Below are positions 23,651 to 35,539 of a DNA stretch of 64,000 bases, piece by piece. Made by a program: the position numbers and the translations under genes. The stretch's first letter is position 1. Every line of letters starts with the position of its first letter. The stretch is from assembly GCF_032884065.1 (NCBI RefSeq), contig NC_088867.1, forward strand, positions 43,166,241 to 43,230,240, written 5' to 3'. Under the pieces are notes generated by a model. The model saw nothing but the letters and a program-made list of their open reading frames with translations. It searched no databases and had not been told where the DNA came from. The stretch comes from Artemia franciscana (taxonomy: Eukaryota > Arthropoda > Branchiopoda > Anostraca > Artemiidae).

Positions 23651-26472
23651 ACATCATGTTTTGGGGATGGGGAATTATCTCCCTTCCCCAATAAGCAGCA
23701 TTCTAAAATATTTCACAGATTTGCTCAGGCTCAAATGTGCCAAATTTTCAGCTATTCTCATACTGGCTTTCAAATTCTTTCAGTTGAATTCCCTCTTCCC
23801 TCTTTCCAAACATTACAAAATAAATAATGAAACATTCTCACCATCAGCAAGGAATTTAGCTGAATATACCTGCACACAGAGTACTGAACCCAAGATATAT
23901 CTCCTGATGGTTCAGATATTAGACTCAAAAGAGCTTCTGCAAGACATCTGATCAGAAGCAATGGAACACAAGACAAGTAAGCAGAACTTACATGCAGTAA
24001 TCCAAATCATCTCACATAGTGAGCCAATAAGAAAAAGGCTGGATAGTCTTGACTGAAAAGCCCACCATTATTGTAACAGAAGAAGCATTATTTGTTATGT
24101 ATGGACTAAAACTGGAGAAGACTAAGATTTTTTCTAAAACATTACTTATAAAAAATAGAAGCTAAAAGCTGATATACCCTGCATAACTGGTTAAGAGTTC
24201 CATCCATATAGAGGCATTGTAAACAAGTTTGCCAGTACCCAAAAGAAATTTCTAGTGCCAGCAAGGTTTATTCCACCCAATTTCCTCCAAATCCCTGTAA
24301 GGAGAAGGCTGATCCCCATAATGAACACTAATTTCTCAAAGTGGACTAAAGAACGTACCCGGTGGACCTACATTTAGTACTGGATCCCAGTAAATATAAT
24401 TGCAATGGACTGAGAAGAAAACATTGTGTCAATTCTCATAGAATGAGAAGTCCACTATTTATGATCTATTTTTGCATAAGACAAGTTTGTTGTCAAATTT
24501 TATCTTCTAAGCCTGTTAACCTGACCTTAAAATTGATTTGTTCATTAGTGCACATTTTTTGGTTATGAGTTTGCTAGACAGGTAAAGTTTGTCAAAAATA
24601 ATCATGTATGTTTTTTCCATTATTCGTTTTTTTAATCATGACTTAGCAAAACCGAACAGAACCACTAGTTAAAAACAAATGAGCGCAACTGCAATAAATC
24701 AAATTAACAGAATAGAGTAGATAGAGCTGCAGAAATTACAAAAGTACCTTGTAGAATCTAGGAACCAAATCTGGCAGCAAGACAAGGATAGCCCAGACTA
24801 GAAGTAGAATAACTATACAAAGAAGAAAAGTAATTTGATAAATTATGACCTTTGAAATAAATCAAAATTAAATTCTTAGAATAGGAATAAAATAACACAT
24901 TTGGCATAGCGCAGCCCCAGCTTAATAAAAACATCCAAAAAACGCCCCCCCCCCCCCGCCTCTTAAAAACAGTTGCTGAGCCTATTAAACATTACAGTTA
25001 ACCTCCTTATTTTTGCCCAAGCCAAAGCAAAATTAAAAACTACTTTCAAATAGAAATTTTAAAAACTTTCTTGGTTATGACATTTCTGGAAGGCACAAGG
25101 CTATTTTTTTAATAGCTAGTTTACCGTGAAAGTTTCTTGGGTCTTCTGCTCTAAGTTTATTCATGAGGAATGAATTGCAAATTCATTCCTCTGGTAATTG
25201 GGAATTTAATCCTTCAGGTAACACAAATTTGCCTACTTTTCTAAAATGGAATTTTTCTTAGGTCACTCAAAAATGAATAAAATATGTTTAGAAAATAACA
25301 GGAGAAGAGCAGGGAAGGGATAAAAATGAGCTTTCATAGGTTCAAAAGTTGGTTTGAAAGTTAGATCAGTATTTCGAAAGTTAGATCAGTATCCCAACCC
25401 CTCAATCAAAGCAAGTTGTATTGACTCATTCAGTCCTTTTTATGGCAGTTGGTATTAAGGTATTTAATTCCTCTTGCACAACACTAATAAATTCCGCTAG
25501 GAAGTACTGATCAAACTTTTTAAAATTTCACCCCATTTTCCTTATTGGTCAAAATTAAGATGTAAGGCGGGTTTAAATCAACCAATGAAATTCATTCTTA
25601 GCCAAAGCTTAGCTTAAGGCCGTGATTAAGTGAACTGATGGAATTCGAAAATCCCATGTTAAATTGAAAATTTATATTTAAAAGTACTCAAGTATTCATT
25701 GGTGGAAGATGCCGCTTTTAATATCAGGCCATAGCTTCTTGAAGATGCTACAAAATGTTTGAAAGGATTTTGCTCTATTTTCTCTAATTGCTTAGAAATC
25801 TTAGAAAATGTCTAGGTCTTTTTCACAAGTGTACTCGATAAAGGATATTGCTTTTAGAACAAAATCCGTACTATCATGAGCAGGAGACAATAACCTGTAA
25901 GATGATTGGAACCATTTTTCGATTTATTTTCCTGTTTTCTAACAGTCCCCTAGAATATTTTCAACTACCTGAAATTTTTACAAGTCGGTTGCCAGAAAGA
26001 ATCTTTTCAGATCGCCGATAATACCCCTCAGAGACCAAAATGACAAGCTGGTATAATCAGCTGCTTGTTAATAGAGTGTGAAATTTTCATAAATTATTTC
26101 AATGCAATGAAGAAACCTAGAAATGAGAAATAGTCAGGAACCTTCAGTAAAGTTGTGCACACAAAGCCGAAATCATGGGGAAAATTAAATCAAAGCGAGG
26201 TATACATCTTAAAAAGTGTTACCACACATAGACAGCGCCTTTGTAAAAAGTATTTGGAGCTTGGTAGATGTAAATATCCAAAATACCTAATAATGCGGTA
26301 CGGTGAAGAACTAGACAAGTCAAGAGATTTAGGTCAAGCGATAAACCTTGGGGCGGAGCAGAACCCCGTAGCTTCCTCCCCATTGCCCTACCGGGTCGTG
26401 ACTAGGTGGTAGAAACTTGGATTGCGACGAATTGAAGGATTGCCGGCTAGAGACTTAAGTTTGGAAGCACAG
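23651..26472. other. No gene recognised
   Basis: About 2.8 kb, AT-rich, apparently single-copy in this window. There is a C-run at about 24946-24957. The 85-codon plus-strand frame at 26155-26412 has no motif I recognise, and the G+C rise at 26340-26470 is unexplained. Confidence 0.45.
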
Positions 26473-28271
26473 GTGAGGAGGAAACAACCCGTAAAAATCA
26501 TAGAACCTTAACGAAATTTACACCACCAGATTCAGCGTATCAGGGAATCCTACTGTAGTTTCAAGCTCCTATCTACAATTAAACAAAAAAAAGTTTTTTA
26601 AAGTGAAAGTAAGGAGCGACATTAAAACTTAAAACGATCAGAAATTACTCCGTGTATGAAGGGGGCTTTTTCTCCTCAACGCCCCGCTCTTTACGCTAAG
26701 GTTTTTTACTGTTTTAAAATGTAGAGTTAAGAGAAAGAGTCAAACTTTAGAGTAAAGAGCGGGGCGTTGAGGAGGAAAAGCCCCTTTCATATACGGAGTA
26801 ATTTCTGTTCGTTTTAAGTTTAAATGTCGCTCCTTACTTTCATTTAAAAAAACTCGTTTTTTTGTTTAATTTCTGGACGTCTTTGAATTAATGCATGGTT
26901 TGATCTTGGCTCTCCACACATAAATAATTAAAACGAAATTTGCATATTAATTTTTTGGGGCTAAATGTCTTTTTCACAGTTTTAATCGGAAGATTTTGAG
27001 AAAAAAGGAGCGAGGGAGGAGACCTAGTTGCCCTCCTATTTTTTGATTACTTAAAAAGGCAACTATAACTTTTAACTTTTTACGAACGTTTTCATAAGTA
27101 AAAAATATACGTAACTTACGAATTAAATTACGTAGCGAACTTCAATATTCGTATGTTTTTATTGCGTATATGAGGGGGCTCACCCATCGTCGATACCTCG
27201 CTCTTGATATTAAAGCTTAAATTTTGTCCCAATTCCTTAAGAATGACCCCTGAATCACAAAGGCCGTAGAATAAATAGTTGAAATTACTAAAAATGCTTT
27301 AGCGTAAAGAGCGAGGTATTACGAGAAGGTAGACCCCTCAGATGCGTAATAATTTCTGTTCGTTTTAAGTTTTAATGCTGCTTCTTACTTTCAGTAGAAA
27401 AAAAACTTTTCATGTTTATTTTTTCATTGTTTTTTTTAAACAATGCTAGAAAATCCTGAGCCCCCTCCATTGAAAGTCTCTTCCCCCATGAGAAGTTCGT
27501 CCATGGAAAAATCCTCCCCGGTAACCCTCCCCCTCAAATGTCCCCCCACCCCCAAACCAAAAAAATCCCCCTGAAAACGTCTGTACACTTCTTAGTAACC
27601 ATTACTATATGTACACACAGGTCAAAGATTGTAACTTGCAGCCCCTCCCACGGGGACTGCGGGGGAATAAGTCATCCCCAAAGACATAGTTATTGGGTTT
27701 TTCGACTGTGGTGAATAAAATGGCTATCTCAGAATTTTGATCCGGTGAATTTGGGGGAAAATGACCGTGGGAGGTGGCCTAGGTGCCCTGCAATTTTTTG
27801 GTCACTTAAACAGGGTATTAGAAATTATCATTTCCGTTAGAATGAGCCCTTTCGCGGCATTATGGGACCACTGAGTCGATACGATCACCCCTGGGAAAAA
27901 AAAACAACAAATAAACACGCATCCGTGATTTGTCTTCTGGAAAAAATGCGAAATTCCACGTTTTTATAGATTGGGGCTTGAAACTTCCACAACAAGGTTC
28001 TCTGATACGCTGAATCTGATGTGTGATTTTTTTAAGATCGTATGACTTTTAGGGGGTGTTTCCCCCTATTTTCTAAAATAAGGCAAATTTTTTCAGGCTC
28101 GTAACTTTTGATGGGTAAGACTAATCTTGATGAAACTTATATATTTAAAATCAGCATTAAAATTCCATTCTTTTGATATAACTATTGGTATCAAAATTTC
28201 TTTTTTTTTTAGAGTTTTGGTTACTATTGAGCCTGGTTGCTCCTTACTACAGCTCGTTACCACGAACTGTT
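26473..28271 (-). mobile_element. Family 1 element, copy C
   Basis: In minus orientation the 5' end is at 28271: the palindrome is present, with the outermost TCAAA changed. The interior is complete and the 3' hairpin lies at about 26576-26872. Beyond the hairpin, 26473-26575 is a piece of family 1 5' sequence in plus orientation (ending CAAGCTCCTATCTAC), so two copies are joined through one hairpin. Confidence 0.85.
26576..26872. repeat. Long inverted repeat (3' hairpin of copy C)
   Basis: The arms, about 26576-26700 and 26744-26872, carry the GGCTTTTTCTCCTCAACGCC block and its mirror, a different arm sequence from copies A, B and F yet matched between the two arms. Confidence 0.92.
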
Positions 28272-29745
28272 CAAAAATGTAGAATTTTGTGTTTTTTGTC
28301 AGAAGGCAGATCACGGATGCGTTTTTATTTGTTTGTTTGTTTTTTTGTTGTTTTTTTTTCAGGAGTGATCGTATCGACCCAGTGGTCCTAGAATATTGCG
28401 AGAGGGTTCATTCTAACGGAAATGAAAAGTTCTAGTGCCTTTTTTAATTGACCAAAAAATCGGAGGGCACCTATGCCCCCGTCGCACGCTAATTATCTTC
28501 CCAAAGTCACCGGATCAAAATTCTGAGATAGCCATTTTATTCAGCGTAGTTGAAAATCCTTACAGCTCTGCCTTTTGGGATGACCTACTCCCCCACAGTC
28601 CCCGTGGGAGGGGCTACAAGTTACTAACACTGACCAGTGCTTACATATAGTAATGGTTATTGGGAAGTGTACAGACGTTTTCTGGGGCGTTTTCATTTGG
28701 TTGGGGGCAAGGGTTGAGAAGAGGGGGATATGTCGGGGGAACTTTTCATGGATAAATTTGTCATGGGGGAAGAAAATTTCCATGAAGGGAGCGCAGGATT
28801 TTCTAGCATTATTTAAAAAAACAATGAAAAAATAAAAATGACAAAGTTTTTCAACTGAAAGGAACAGAATATTCCTGTTATTATTTTCCTGTAAATATTA
28901 ATTCCTGTAAATATTCCAGGATAATTTTTGTTAAAAGGAACAGAAATTATTACGCATATGAGGGGCTCTCTTCCTCCTAATACCTCGCTCTTTACGCTAA
29001 AGTATTTTTAGAAATTTCAACTATTTATTCTACGGCTTTTGTTATTCAGGGATCATTCTTAAGAAACTGGGACAAAATTTAAGCTTTAGCGTGAAGAGTG
29101 AGGTACTGACGAAGGGGTGAACCCCCTCATGTATATAATAAAAATATGAGAATACCAAAGTTTCTTTACGTAAGCTAATTTTTAAGGTGCGTATATCTTT
29201 AACTAATAAAATTTTTTTACTAATAATTTTACTAATAAAAACATTCATAAAAAAATAAAAGTTCTAGTTGCCTTTTTAAGTAGCCAAAAAATCGGAGTGC
29301 AACTAGACCTCCATCCGCGCTTCTTCTTTTTCCTCAAGGTCATTCGATCAAAACTATGAGAAAACCATTTAGCAAAAAAAAAATAAATACGCAAATTTCG
29401 TTTTAATTATTCATCTGCGGAGAGCATAAATCAAAACATGCATTGATTCGAAAACGTTCATTAAATTAAATTAAATAAAAACAATTGTTTTTTAACTTAA
29501 AGTAAGGAGTGACATTAAAACATAAAACGAACAGAAATTACTTCAAAATGAAAGGGGCTGCTTCCTCATCAGCGCCCCGCTCTTCACGCTAAAGTACGAC
29601 TCTTTCTCTTAACTCTATATTTAAAACAGTGAAAAACTTTAGAGTGAAGAGCGGGGCGTTCACGAGGAAGCAGTCCCTTTCATATACGAAGTAATTTCTG
29701 TTCGTTTTAAGTCTTAATGTCACTCCTTACTTTCAGTTATTTTTT
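28272..29745 (+). mobile_element. Family 1 element, copy D (5' truncated)
   Basis: Starts inside the element at AAAAATGTAGAATTTTG, directly abutting the 5' end of copy C, so C and D are head to head. It continues through the T-rich tract, both TTCTAGT blocks and the 3' hairpin at about 29472-29745, whose arms share a copy-specific CTCTTCACGCTAAAG change. Confidence 0.85.
29472..29745. repeat. Long inverted repeat (3' hairpin of copy D)
   Basis: The arms pair over more than 110 bp with a few mismatches. The left arm has GAGCGGGGC's complement with CTCTTCACG; the right arm has the mirrored GTGAAGAG. Confidence 0.88.
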
Positions 29746-30880
29746 TTCAATTCAATTCGTAAGAAAACCTTGGTTTTCTGAGAATCCTCGAAGAAAGCTT
29801 TCAACTAAATTTGGTGTTTATTTTCGAATTAATCAACTGAGTTATTTTAATTAGCCTATTCCTAGGAAAAACAATAAATTTTTAAATGCACTCTGTGCAT
29901 GCCGTCCCAGTTTTATATACATGGGCATTTTGTATTTGAGAATGATAGTGCTCTTTTGCTCATTTCCTCTTCTCCCTTGGTCGGTAACCAAGCTTTGCAA
30001 GACCCAGCCAAATATATTACTATTCCTCGGCTGAAGCATCTCACCAAAGGAAGCTGTCTATCAAAACCTTTCACAAGACTTGATAATTGGTGCTATTTGA
30101 AGTTTTGACAACCAACGGTCTCTAGAGAATTAAAAGACAGAAGGCTATCCTAACTTCAATTTTGAAGCTCGATGTTTTCAAGTTCACTTAATCACAGCCT
30201 TAAGACATAACAAGAGCATTTTATATTTTTACCGACGGGAAAACAACCCGACGGGTTAATCGTATCAGAATTTATGATAAAAAGAATCTGTACAAAAAAC
30301 TTAAGTTACTTTTTTTCATTGTTGTCAGTGGTCCTTAGATAGATAACGACAAAAGAATTTTTTTCCCTTAAACTTACAATTTCCTCTCGGAAATTTACAT
30401 ATGTTCAAAAACTCCCCCTCCCCTTCCAGTACTCATAGGCAGATTTTTCTTGCCTACTAAATGGCCAATGGAAAGTAACAAAAACAGATTCTACTTCTGT
30501 TTCTCAAATTTTAGAATAATATTAAATATATTTTCAAGTAAAAAACTACAAATATCATCCACACAACACAATTCACTAATCCATAAAGGCTTTACGTCCT
30601 GAAAAGGGGGAAGAATAAAAATACTCGTAAAACACTAATACAAATTAAGTAAAAAATTATAATAATTCAATAAGAGAAAGAGAGGGAAGGATAAGTATTG
30701 TTGAAAATGTTCGTTTCCCGACGGCTTTTGATAAGACAAACATCAAAAGGCTGTTAGAATTGGAACCGATGACTATTGGGAGACAAGTTAAAAAGATACA
30801 AATTTTCTTCTGAAGTTTATGTATATTGTATAATATTTATGCTCCCTCTCATGGAATATTTTTCATGTCTATTAAATACC
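29746..30880. other. No gene recognised
   Basis: AT-rich, single-copy in the window, without coding signals. The overlapping short frames near 29851-30108 on both strands resemble nothing known to me. Confidence 0.45.
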
Positions 30881-31465
30881 AATGGGAGCAGTGAAAATGT
30901 TAAAAGTAGAATAACTAAGGCTCAGGGTGTTTTTTCACAGTTAAAAAAAAGTTTGGAAGAATAGAAAGATAAGTCTACAAACCAAGATCAGAATATTGGA
31001 AGCTACAGTGATGACAGTGGTCAAATGTGGCTCTGAAGCATGGGCTCTCTGAAAAGCAGATGAAAATTTACTAGATGTTTCCCAGAGAAATCGCCCACGG
31101 ATTGTTCTGGGTACCCGGCTGACTGACCGTATTTCAAACAGTGAGTTGTACGAAAAATGTGGTTCAATCCCGCTTTCTAGGGCTATAATGAAAGAAAGGT
31201 TGAGATGGGTAGACCACGCTCTACGGATGAAGGATGACAGATTACCGAAGATTGTCCTTATTGGCCAACCTTCTGGGGCAACACGGGAAGCAGGTCGTCC
31301 TTTTCTGGGTTGGGAGGATGTCATAAATAAAGATTTAAAGGAAATGGGAACTTCCGGGGAGGATGTAAAGACGGAGGCTTTAAATAGATTAGGTTGACGG
31401 AGGAGTGTGCGTAGCTGTGTTGGCCGCAGGCGGCTTGGTGCTGCAGTGAGTTATTATTATTATTA
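30880..31465 (+). pseudogene. 3' end of an RTE-like LINE (RT C-terminal region)
   Basis: The frames together read SENVKSRITKAQGVFSQLKK, a one-base shift in an A-run, LQTKIRILEATVMTVVKCGSEAWAL, one stop, then KADENLLDVSQRNRPRIVLGTRLTDRISNSELYEKC. They continue IPLSRAIMKERLRWVDHALRMKDDRLPK, AGRPFLGWEDVI and ALNRLG, ending at about 31397. This is the conserved region downstream of the RT active site in RTE-like LINEs. A (TTA)n tail at about 31450-31466 marks the 3' end. Everything upstream is missing, as in a 5'-truncated insertion. This copy differs in sequence from the LINE at 21.1-23.7 kb. Confidence 0.88.
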
Positions 31466-31529
31466 GTAGTATTAAATAGCAAATTGGAAGTAAAAAGTGT
31501 ATATTGTACTTCCTGTGTCGATTCATAGA

Positions 31530-32205
31530 CAAGTGACATATAACAATTGCAAATTCTGTCGGTCTGTCTGTTGGTCTGTTGGTCTCGATTTTGCTACTTT
31601 AGGCACTTCCAGGTAAGCTAGGACGATGAAACTTGGCAGGCGTATCAGGGACCGGACCAGATAAAATTAAAAATAGTCCTTTTTCCGATTTGACTATCTG
31701 GGGGGGGGGTGTTGAGGCCGGTCAATTCAGAAAAAATGAAGTATTTTTAACTTACAAATGATTGATTAGATCTTAATGAAATTTGATGTTTATAATATTG
31801 ATGGATATTGGAATATTGGAAGGATATTGTGTCTCAGAGCTGTTATTTTAAATCCCGACCGGATTTGGTGACATTGGGAGGGGGAAACCTAAATCTTGGA
31901 AAACACTTAGAGTGGAGGGATTGGGATGAAACTTGGTGGGAAAAATAAGCACAAGTCCTAGATACATGATTGACATAACCGGAATGGATCCGCTCTCTTT
32001 GGGATAGTGGGGGGAGGTTAATTCTGAAAAATTAAAAAGATGAGGTATTTTTAACTTACAAACGGGTGATCGGATCTCAATGAAATTTGATATTTAGAAG
32101 GATATCATGTCTTAGAGCTCTTATTTTAAATCCCGACCGGATCCGGTGACATTGGGGGGAGTTTAGGGGATTTGCGTAGGGAATTTTAACTAATTAAAAA
32201 TAACT
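31530..32205 (+). repeat. Family 2 element, fragment
   Basis: It begins with the family 2 5' region (CAAGTGACATATAACAATTG, then CTGTCGGTCTGTCTG, GCTACTTTAGGCACTTCCAG). It runs into two degenerate monomers with the GATCGGATCTCAATGAAATT block and a CCGACCGGATC block. The outer half of the terminal palindrome is absent. It ends at the junction with family 1 copy E. Confidence 0.82.
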
Positions 32206-33172
32206 AGCTTGGGGGGCACCTAGGCCCTCTCCCACGCTAATTATTTTCCCAAAGTCACCAGATCAAAATTTTGAGATAGCCATTTTATTCAGCGTAGTCA
32301 AAAAACCTTATAACTATGTCTTTGGGGACGACTTACTCCCCCACAGTCCCCGTGGGAGGGGCCACAAGTTACAAACTTTGATCAGTGCTTGCATATAGTA
32401 ATGGTTATTTGGAAGTGTATAAACGTTTTCAGGGGGATTTTTAGGTTGGGGGGGGAGTTGAGAAGAGGGGGATATGTTGGAGGAACTTTCCCTGGAGGAA
32501 TTTGTCATGGGGGAAGAAAATTTTCAAGAAGGAAGCGCAGGATTATCAATCATTATTTGAAAAAATACAATGAAGAAAGAAATATGGAAAAGTTATACCT
32601 CGCTCTTTTTAAAGCTAAAGTATTTTTAGTAATTTCAAGTATTTATTCTACGTCTATTGTGATTCAGGGGTCACTCTTAAAAAATTGGAGCAACATTTAA
32701 GCTTTAGTGTAAAGAGCGAGGTTCTGACGAGGGGGTGAACCCCTTCGTATATGTAATAAAAACATGAAAATACAGAAGTTCGCTACGTAAGCCAATTTGT
32801 AAGTTACGTATATCTTTTACTAAAAAAAAATTCATAAAAAAATTAATAGTTCTAGTTGCCTTTTTAAGTAACCAAAAATTGGAGGGGAACTAGGCCTCCA
32901 CCCCCGCTCCTTTTTTCCTCAAAATCAAAACTATGAGAAAGCCATTTAGCAAAAAAAAAATGCAATTTTCATTTTAATTATTCATCTGCGGAGAGAATAA
33001 TTAAAGTTTTTTACTGTTTTAAAAAGTAGAGTTAGGAGAAAGAGTCAAACTTTAGCGTAAAGAGCGGGGGGTTGATGAGGAAGCATCTCCTTTCATATAC
33101 GAAGTAATTTCTGTTCGTTTTAAGTTTTAATGTCGCTCCTTACTTTCCGTTAAAAAAGCTTATTTTTTTTTT
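32206..33172 (+). mobile_element. Family 1 element, copy E (5' truncated, hairpin half lost)
   Basis: Starts at the GGGGGGCACCTAGGCC block and contains the middle and second blocks. At about 33000 the sequence jumps from the region before the hairpin straight into its loop. Only the loop and right arm (about 33001-33172) remain. Confidence 0.82.
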
Positions 33173-34175
33173 TTATTTCGATACTGACTGCCTTTATTGG
33201 CATTGATCTTGTCTTTTCAACCCCAAAAACATTTGGGCGATAGACAATGATCGAGTTTATAGGACTTGATTTTGTCTGTTCAGACCCTAAGTATTATAAT
33301 GGAAGAACCCAGCGTGATGAACTCGTTACAACCTCAACAGCTTGTCTTTAGTACTTTAGGCTAGGGGGGGAAATGTAAGAGAGATACTGATCGCTGGTTT
33401 TTTTCTGTCCCGAACCTCCAAAAATTTTGAATGTTGATACTCATATGGATCTGGAGGGATTAACGAACAAATTGGAAACTAATTCAACCAATGAAATGAC
33501 AAGGCAGCTGAGTTTTAAACTGGATGACTCATTTTTTTCTTTTTTTTTGAAAAATATATGCTGTAATAGATTGCCTTTACTGGACTTGATTTTGTCTTTT
33601 ACGACCCTAAAATAATTTGGCAATCTACACTGATTGCCTTTATGGGACATGATTTTGTCTTTGTAGAACCCGAAATATATCGGTACTGATCGCCTTTATT
33701 GGAATTGGTTTTGTCTTTCGATACTCTAAAACATTTTGGGGATCGATACTGGCACTTGATTTTGCACTTTCAAGTTCCTGGTATTTCCCAACTCAAGTTT
33801 TGTTTTCCCAACTCAATCACTTTTCAAGATAGCAAAGAGCCGATCTCTAGAATATTGACCAACTCCATTTTAACTTGGTTCAAAAGTACTTTCTTTTAAT
33901 CAATATTTTCAATTCAGCTTTTCTTTAAGATGAAGGCATCAAATTGTTTTAATATAGTTGTTGGGCCTCTTTTTCTCTGACGAGAATAGAAAACCGGGAA
34001 CAACAGGATATTTCAGGGAAGTTTTTACCTCATATTTTGCAGTGAATTCGAATTGCCCAAAAAGGGTAATTAAATGCAAACTCATACCTTTACATTTTCC
34101 CCCCTAGCCTAAAGTACTAAAGACAAGCTGTTGAGGTTGTAACGAGTTCATCACGCTGGGTTCTTCCATTATAAT
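33173..34175. repeat. Degenerate tandem array enclosed by an 86-bp inverted repeat
   Basis: A unit of roughly 60 bp with GATACTGATCGCCTTTATTGG and CTTGATTTTGTCTTT blocks recurs loosely between 33173 and 33790. The segment 33293-33378 is the near-perfect reverse complement of 34090-34175; both contain GAACCCAGCGTGATGAACTC or its complement. Shorter pieces of the same arm (CATTACGCTGGGTT, CATCACGCTGGGTT) recur at about 34212 and 34335. Confidence 0.8.
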
Positions 34176-34771
34176 GCAAAATTCAAAATTATAATGGAAA
34201 ATTGTTCTATGTTCATTACGCTGGGTTAAGCTCATTGCCGTCGTTACCATCTCCCACCTATGCTACACTTCTCACGCGTGTCACTCCACAATGCCGAACT
34301 AGAGTCAAGCTGTTAAGGTTCTTTCTGAGGATTCGCTGTTCATCACGCTGGGTTGAGCAATTATATTTGGAAATAAGCAAATTTATTTGGTCTTAGGATG
34401 GTTGGACAGAGAATTTAGAATTGAAACATGAGACCAATAGTTTCGCCGAGAATCCAGCAAAGAGTTCATATATTATCCAAGTAGCAAGTTGATAGCTTGA
34501 ACCTTGGCCAGGTCAATTTATCCAAAACAAAACTTTACGAAATAACATTCCTGAATTATAAAGCACTGAATTAATGAATGAAGTTCAAAGCACTGAATTA
34601 ATGAATGTAATGTTCAAAACAGGTGCAATAATTCAGGATGAACGCAAGCTTCACAGTTCAAATAATTCAAAATAGATGTTATTACTTTGGAGACTGAAGT
34701 GTGACTATGAGATTAAGCATTATCATTATCTTTATATATCTTTGGAATTAAGCAAAAATTTAGCGCCTTGA
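34176..34771. other. No gene recognised
   Basis: Two short copies of the CGCTGGGTT arm sequence; otherwise AT-rich unique sequence. A small direct repeat (AAAGCACTGAATTAATGAATG) lies at about 34560-34607. Confidence 0.45.
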
Positions 34772-34797
34772 TATATATATATATATAGATATATATG

Positions 34798-34878
<81 letters not shown>

Positions 34879-34931
34879 GATATGTATATATATATATGTA
34901 TATATACATATATATGTATATATATATATAT
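34772..34931. repeat. (AT)n microsatellite
   Basis: AT/TA repeats with GTAT interruptions over about 160 bp. Confidence 0.95.
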
Positions 34932-35259
34932 CCTGGTATTTTATGAGATTTTAGGTGAAGCTATTTATTGCACACTCCAAATAACCTATTTAATATCATT
35001 AGTATTTTATTATTTTTGTTTTTAATCTTAAATTATTTCTAAGGTTACGAATGAGGGCTATTAACTTATTTTAAGTCTAAATTCATAACAGTATGTTTGT
35101 AGTTTTTGGCACGGAAGGGTATATAAGCCCTCAAAAGCAGGTAAAACGAATATAGAAAGAGAAATAGTAAAAAATAAAACAACAAAAATATAAATTTAAA
35201 AATTAATGCGAAGAAAAAACAGCAATAGTATTGTTTATTTTTATCAATAAATTTTTCAG

Positions 35260-35489
35260 TTGAAGGAGGTCAAGATACAGAAAAACTGAAGAAATTTGAG
35301 AAAATGGAGATTCAGTCAGATGAGGAGCTTGAGCACAATAGAGCAGTGCTTGATTCACCGTCGCAGTTTCGCAAGGAACTACAACGCTGGGAGCAAGAAA
35401 AAAGGGAGGCAGTGGAAGTGAAAGAGCGGCACGAAGAAGAAAGTACAGAAATTGTTAAAAATTTTGACCTTTCAAAGTTGGAAAAAGAG
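35260..35489 (+). CDS. Candidate internal exon, coiled-coil, unknown gene
   Basis: A good acceptor (pyrimidine-rich, TTTTTCAG) at 35259 is followed by an open frame from 35262 encoding a charged, helix-prone peptide. It includes EKLKKFEKMEIQSDEELEHN, QFRKELQRWEQEKREA and VKERHEEESTEIVKNFD. The frame stays open to 35537. The donor is uncertain: the nearest GT is at 35490 (AAAGAG|GTTCAT), a weak site. The codon pattern and amphipathic composition differ from the surrounding AT-rich DNA, which is why I call it coding. No family is recognised. It could be an exon of the same gene as the segments at 44465, 50923 or 56719, or a captured fragment. Confidence 0.45.
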
Positions 35490-35539
35490 GTTCATTCATT
35501 TTATTGTTTTTTCTGTCAGAAACAAATGACAAGATGAAG

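Noticed and set aside
21659..23951. Plus-strand frames opposite the minus-strand LINE
   Set aside because: Shadows of the LINE coding strand; the minus strand carries the RT and endonuclease motifs.
26155..26412. 85-codon plus-strand frame before family 1 copy C
   Set aside because: No recognised motif or splice context, and its higher G+C end is unexplained. Not enough to call a gene.
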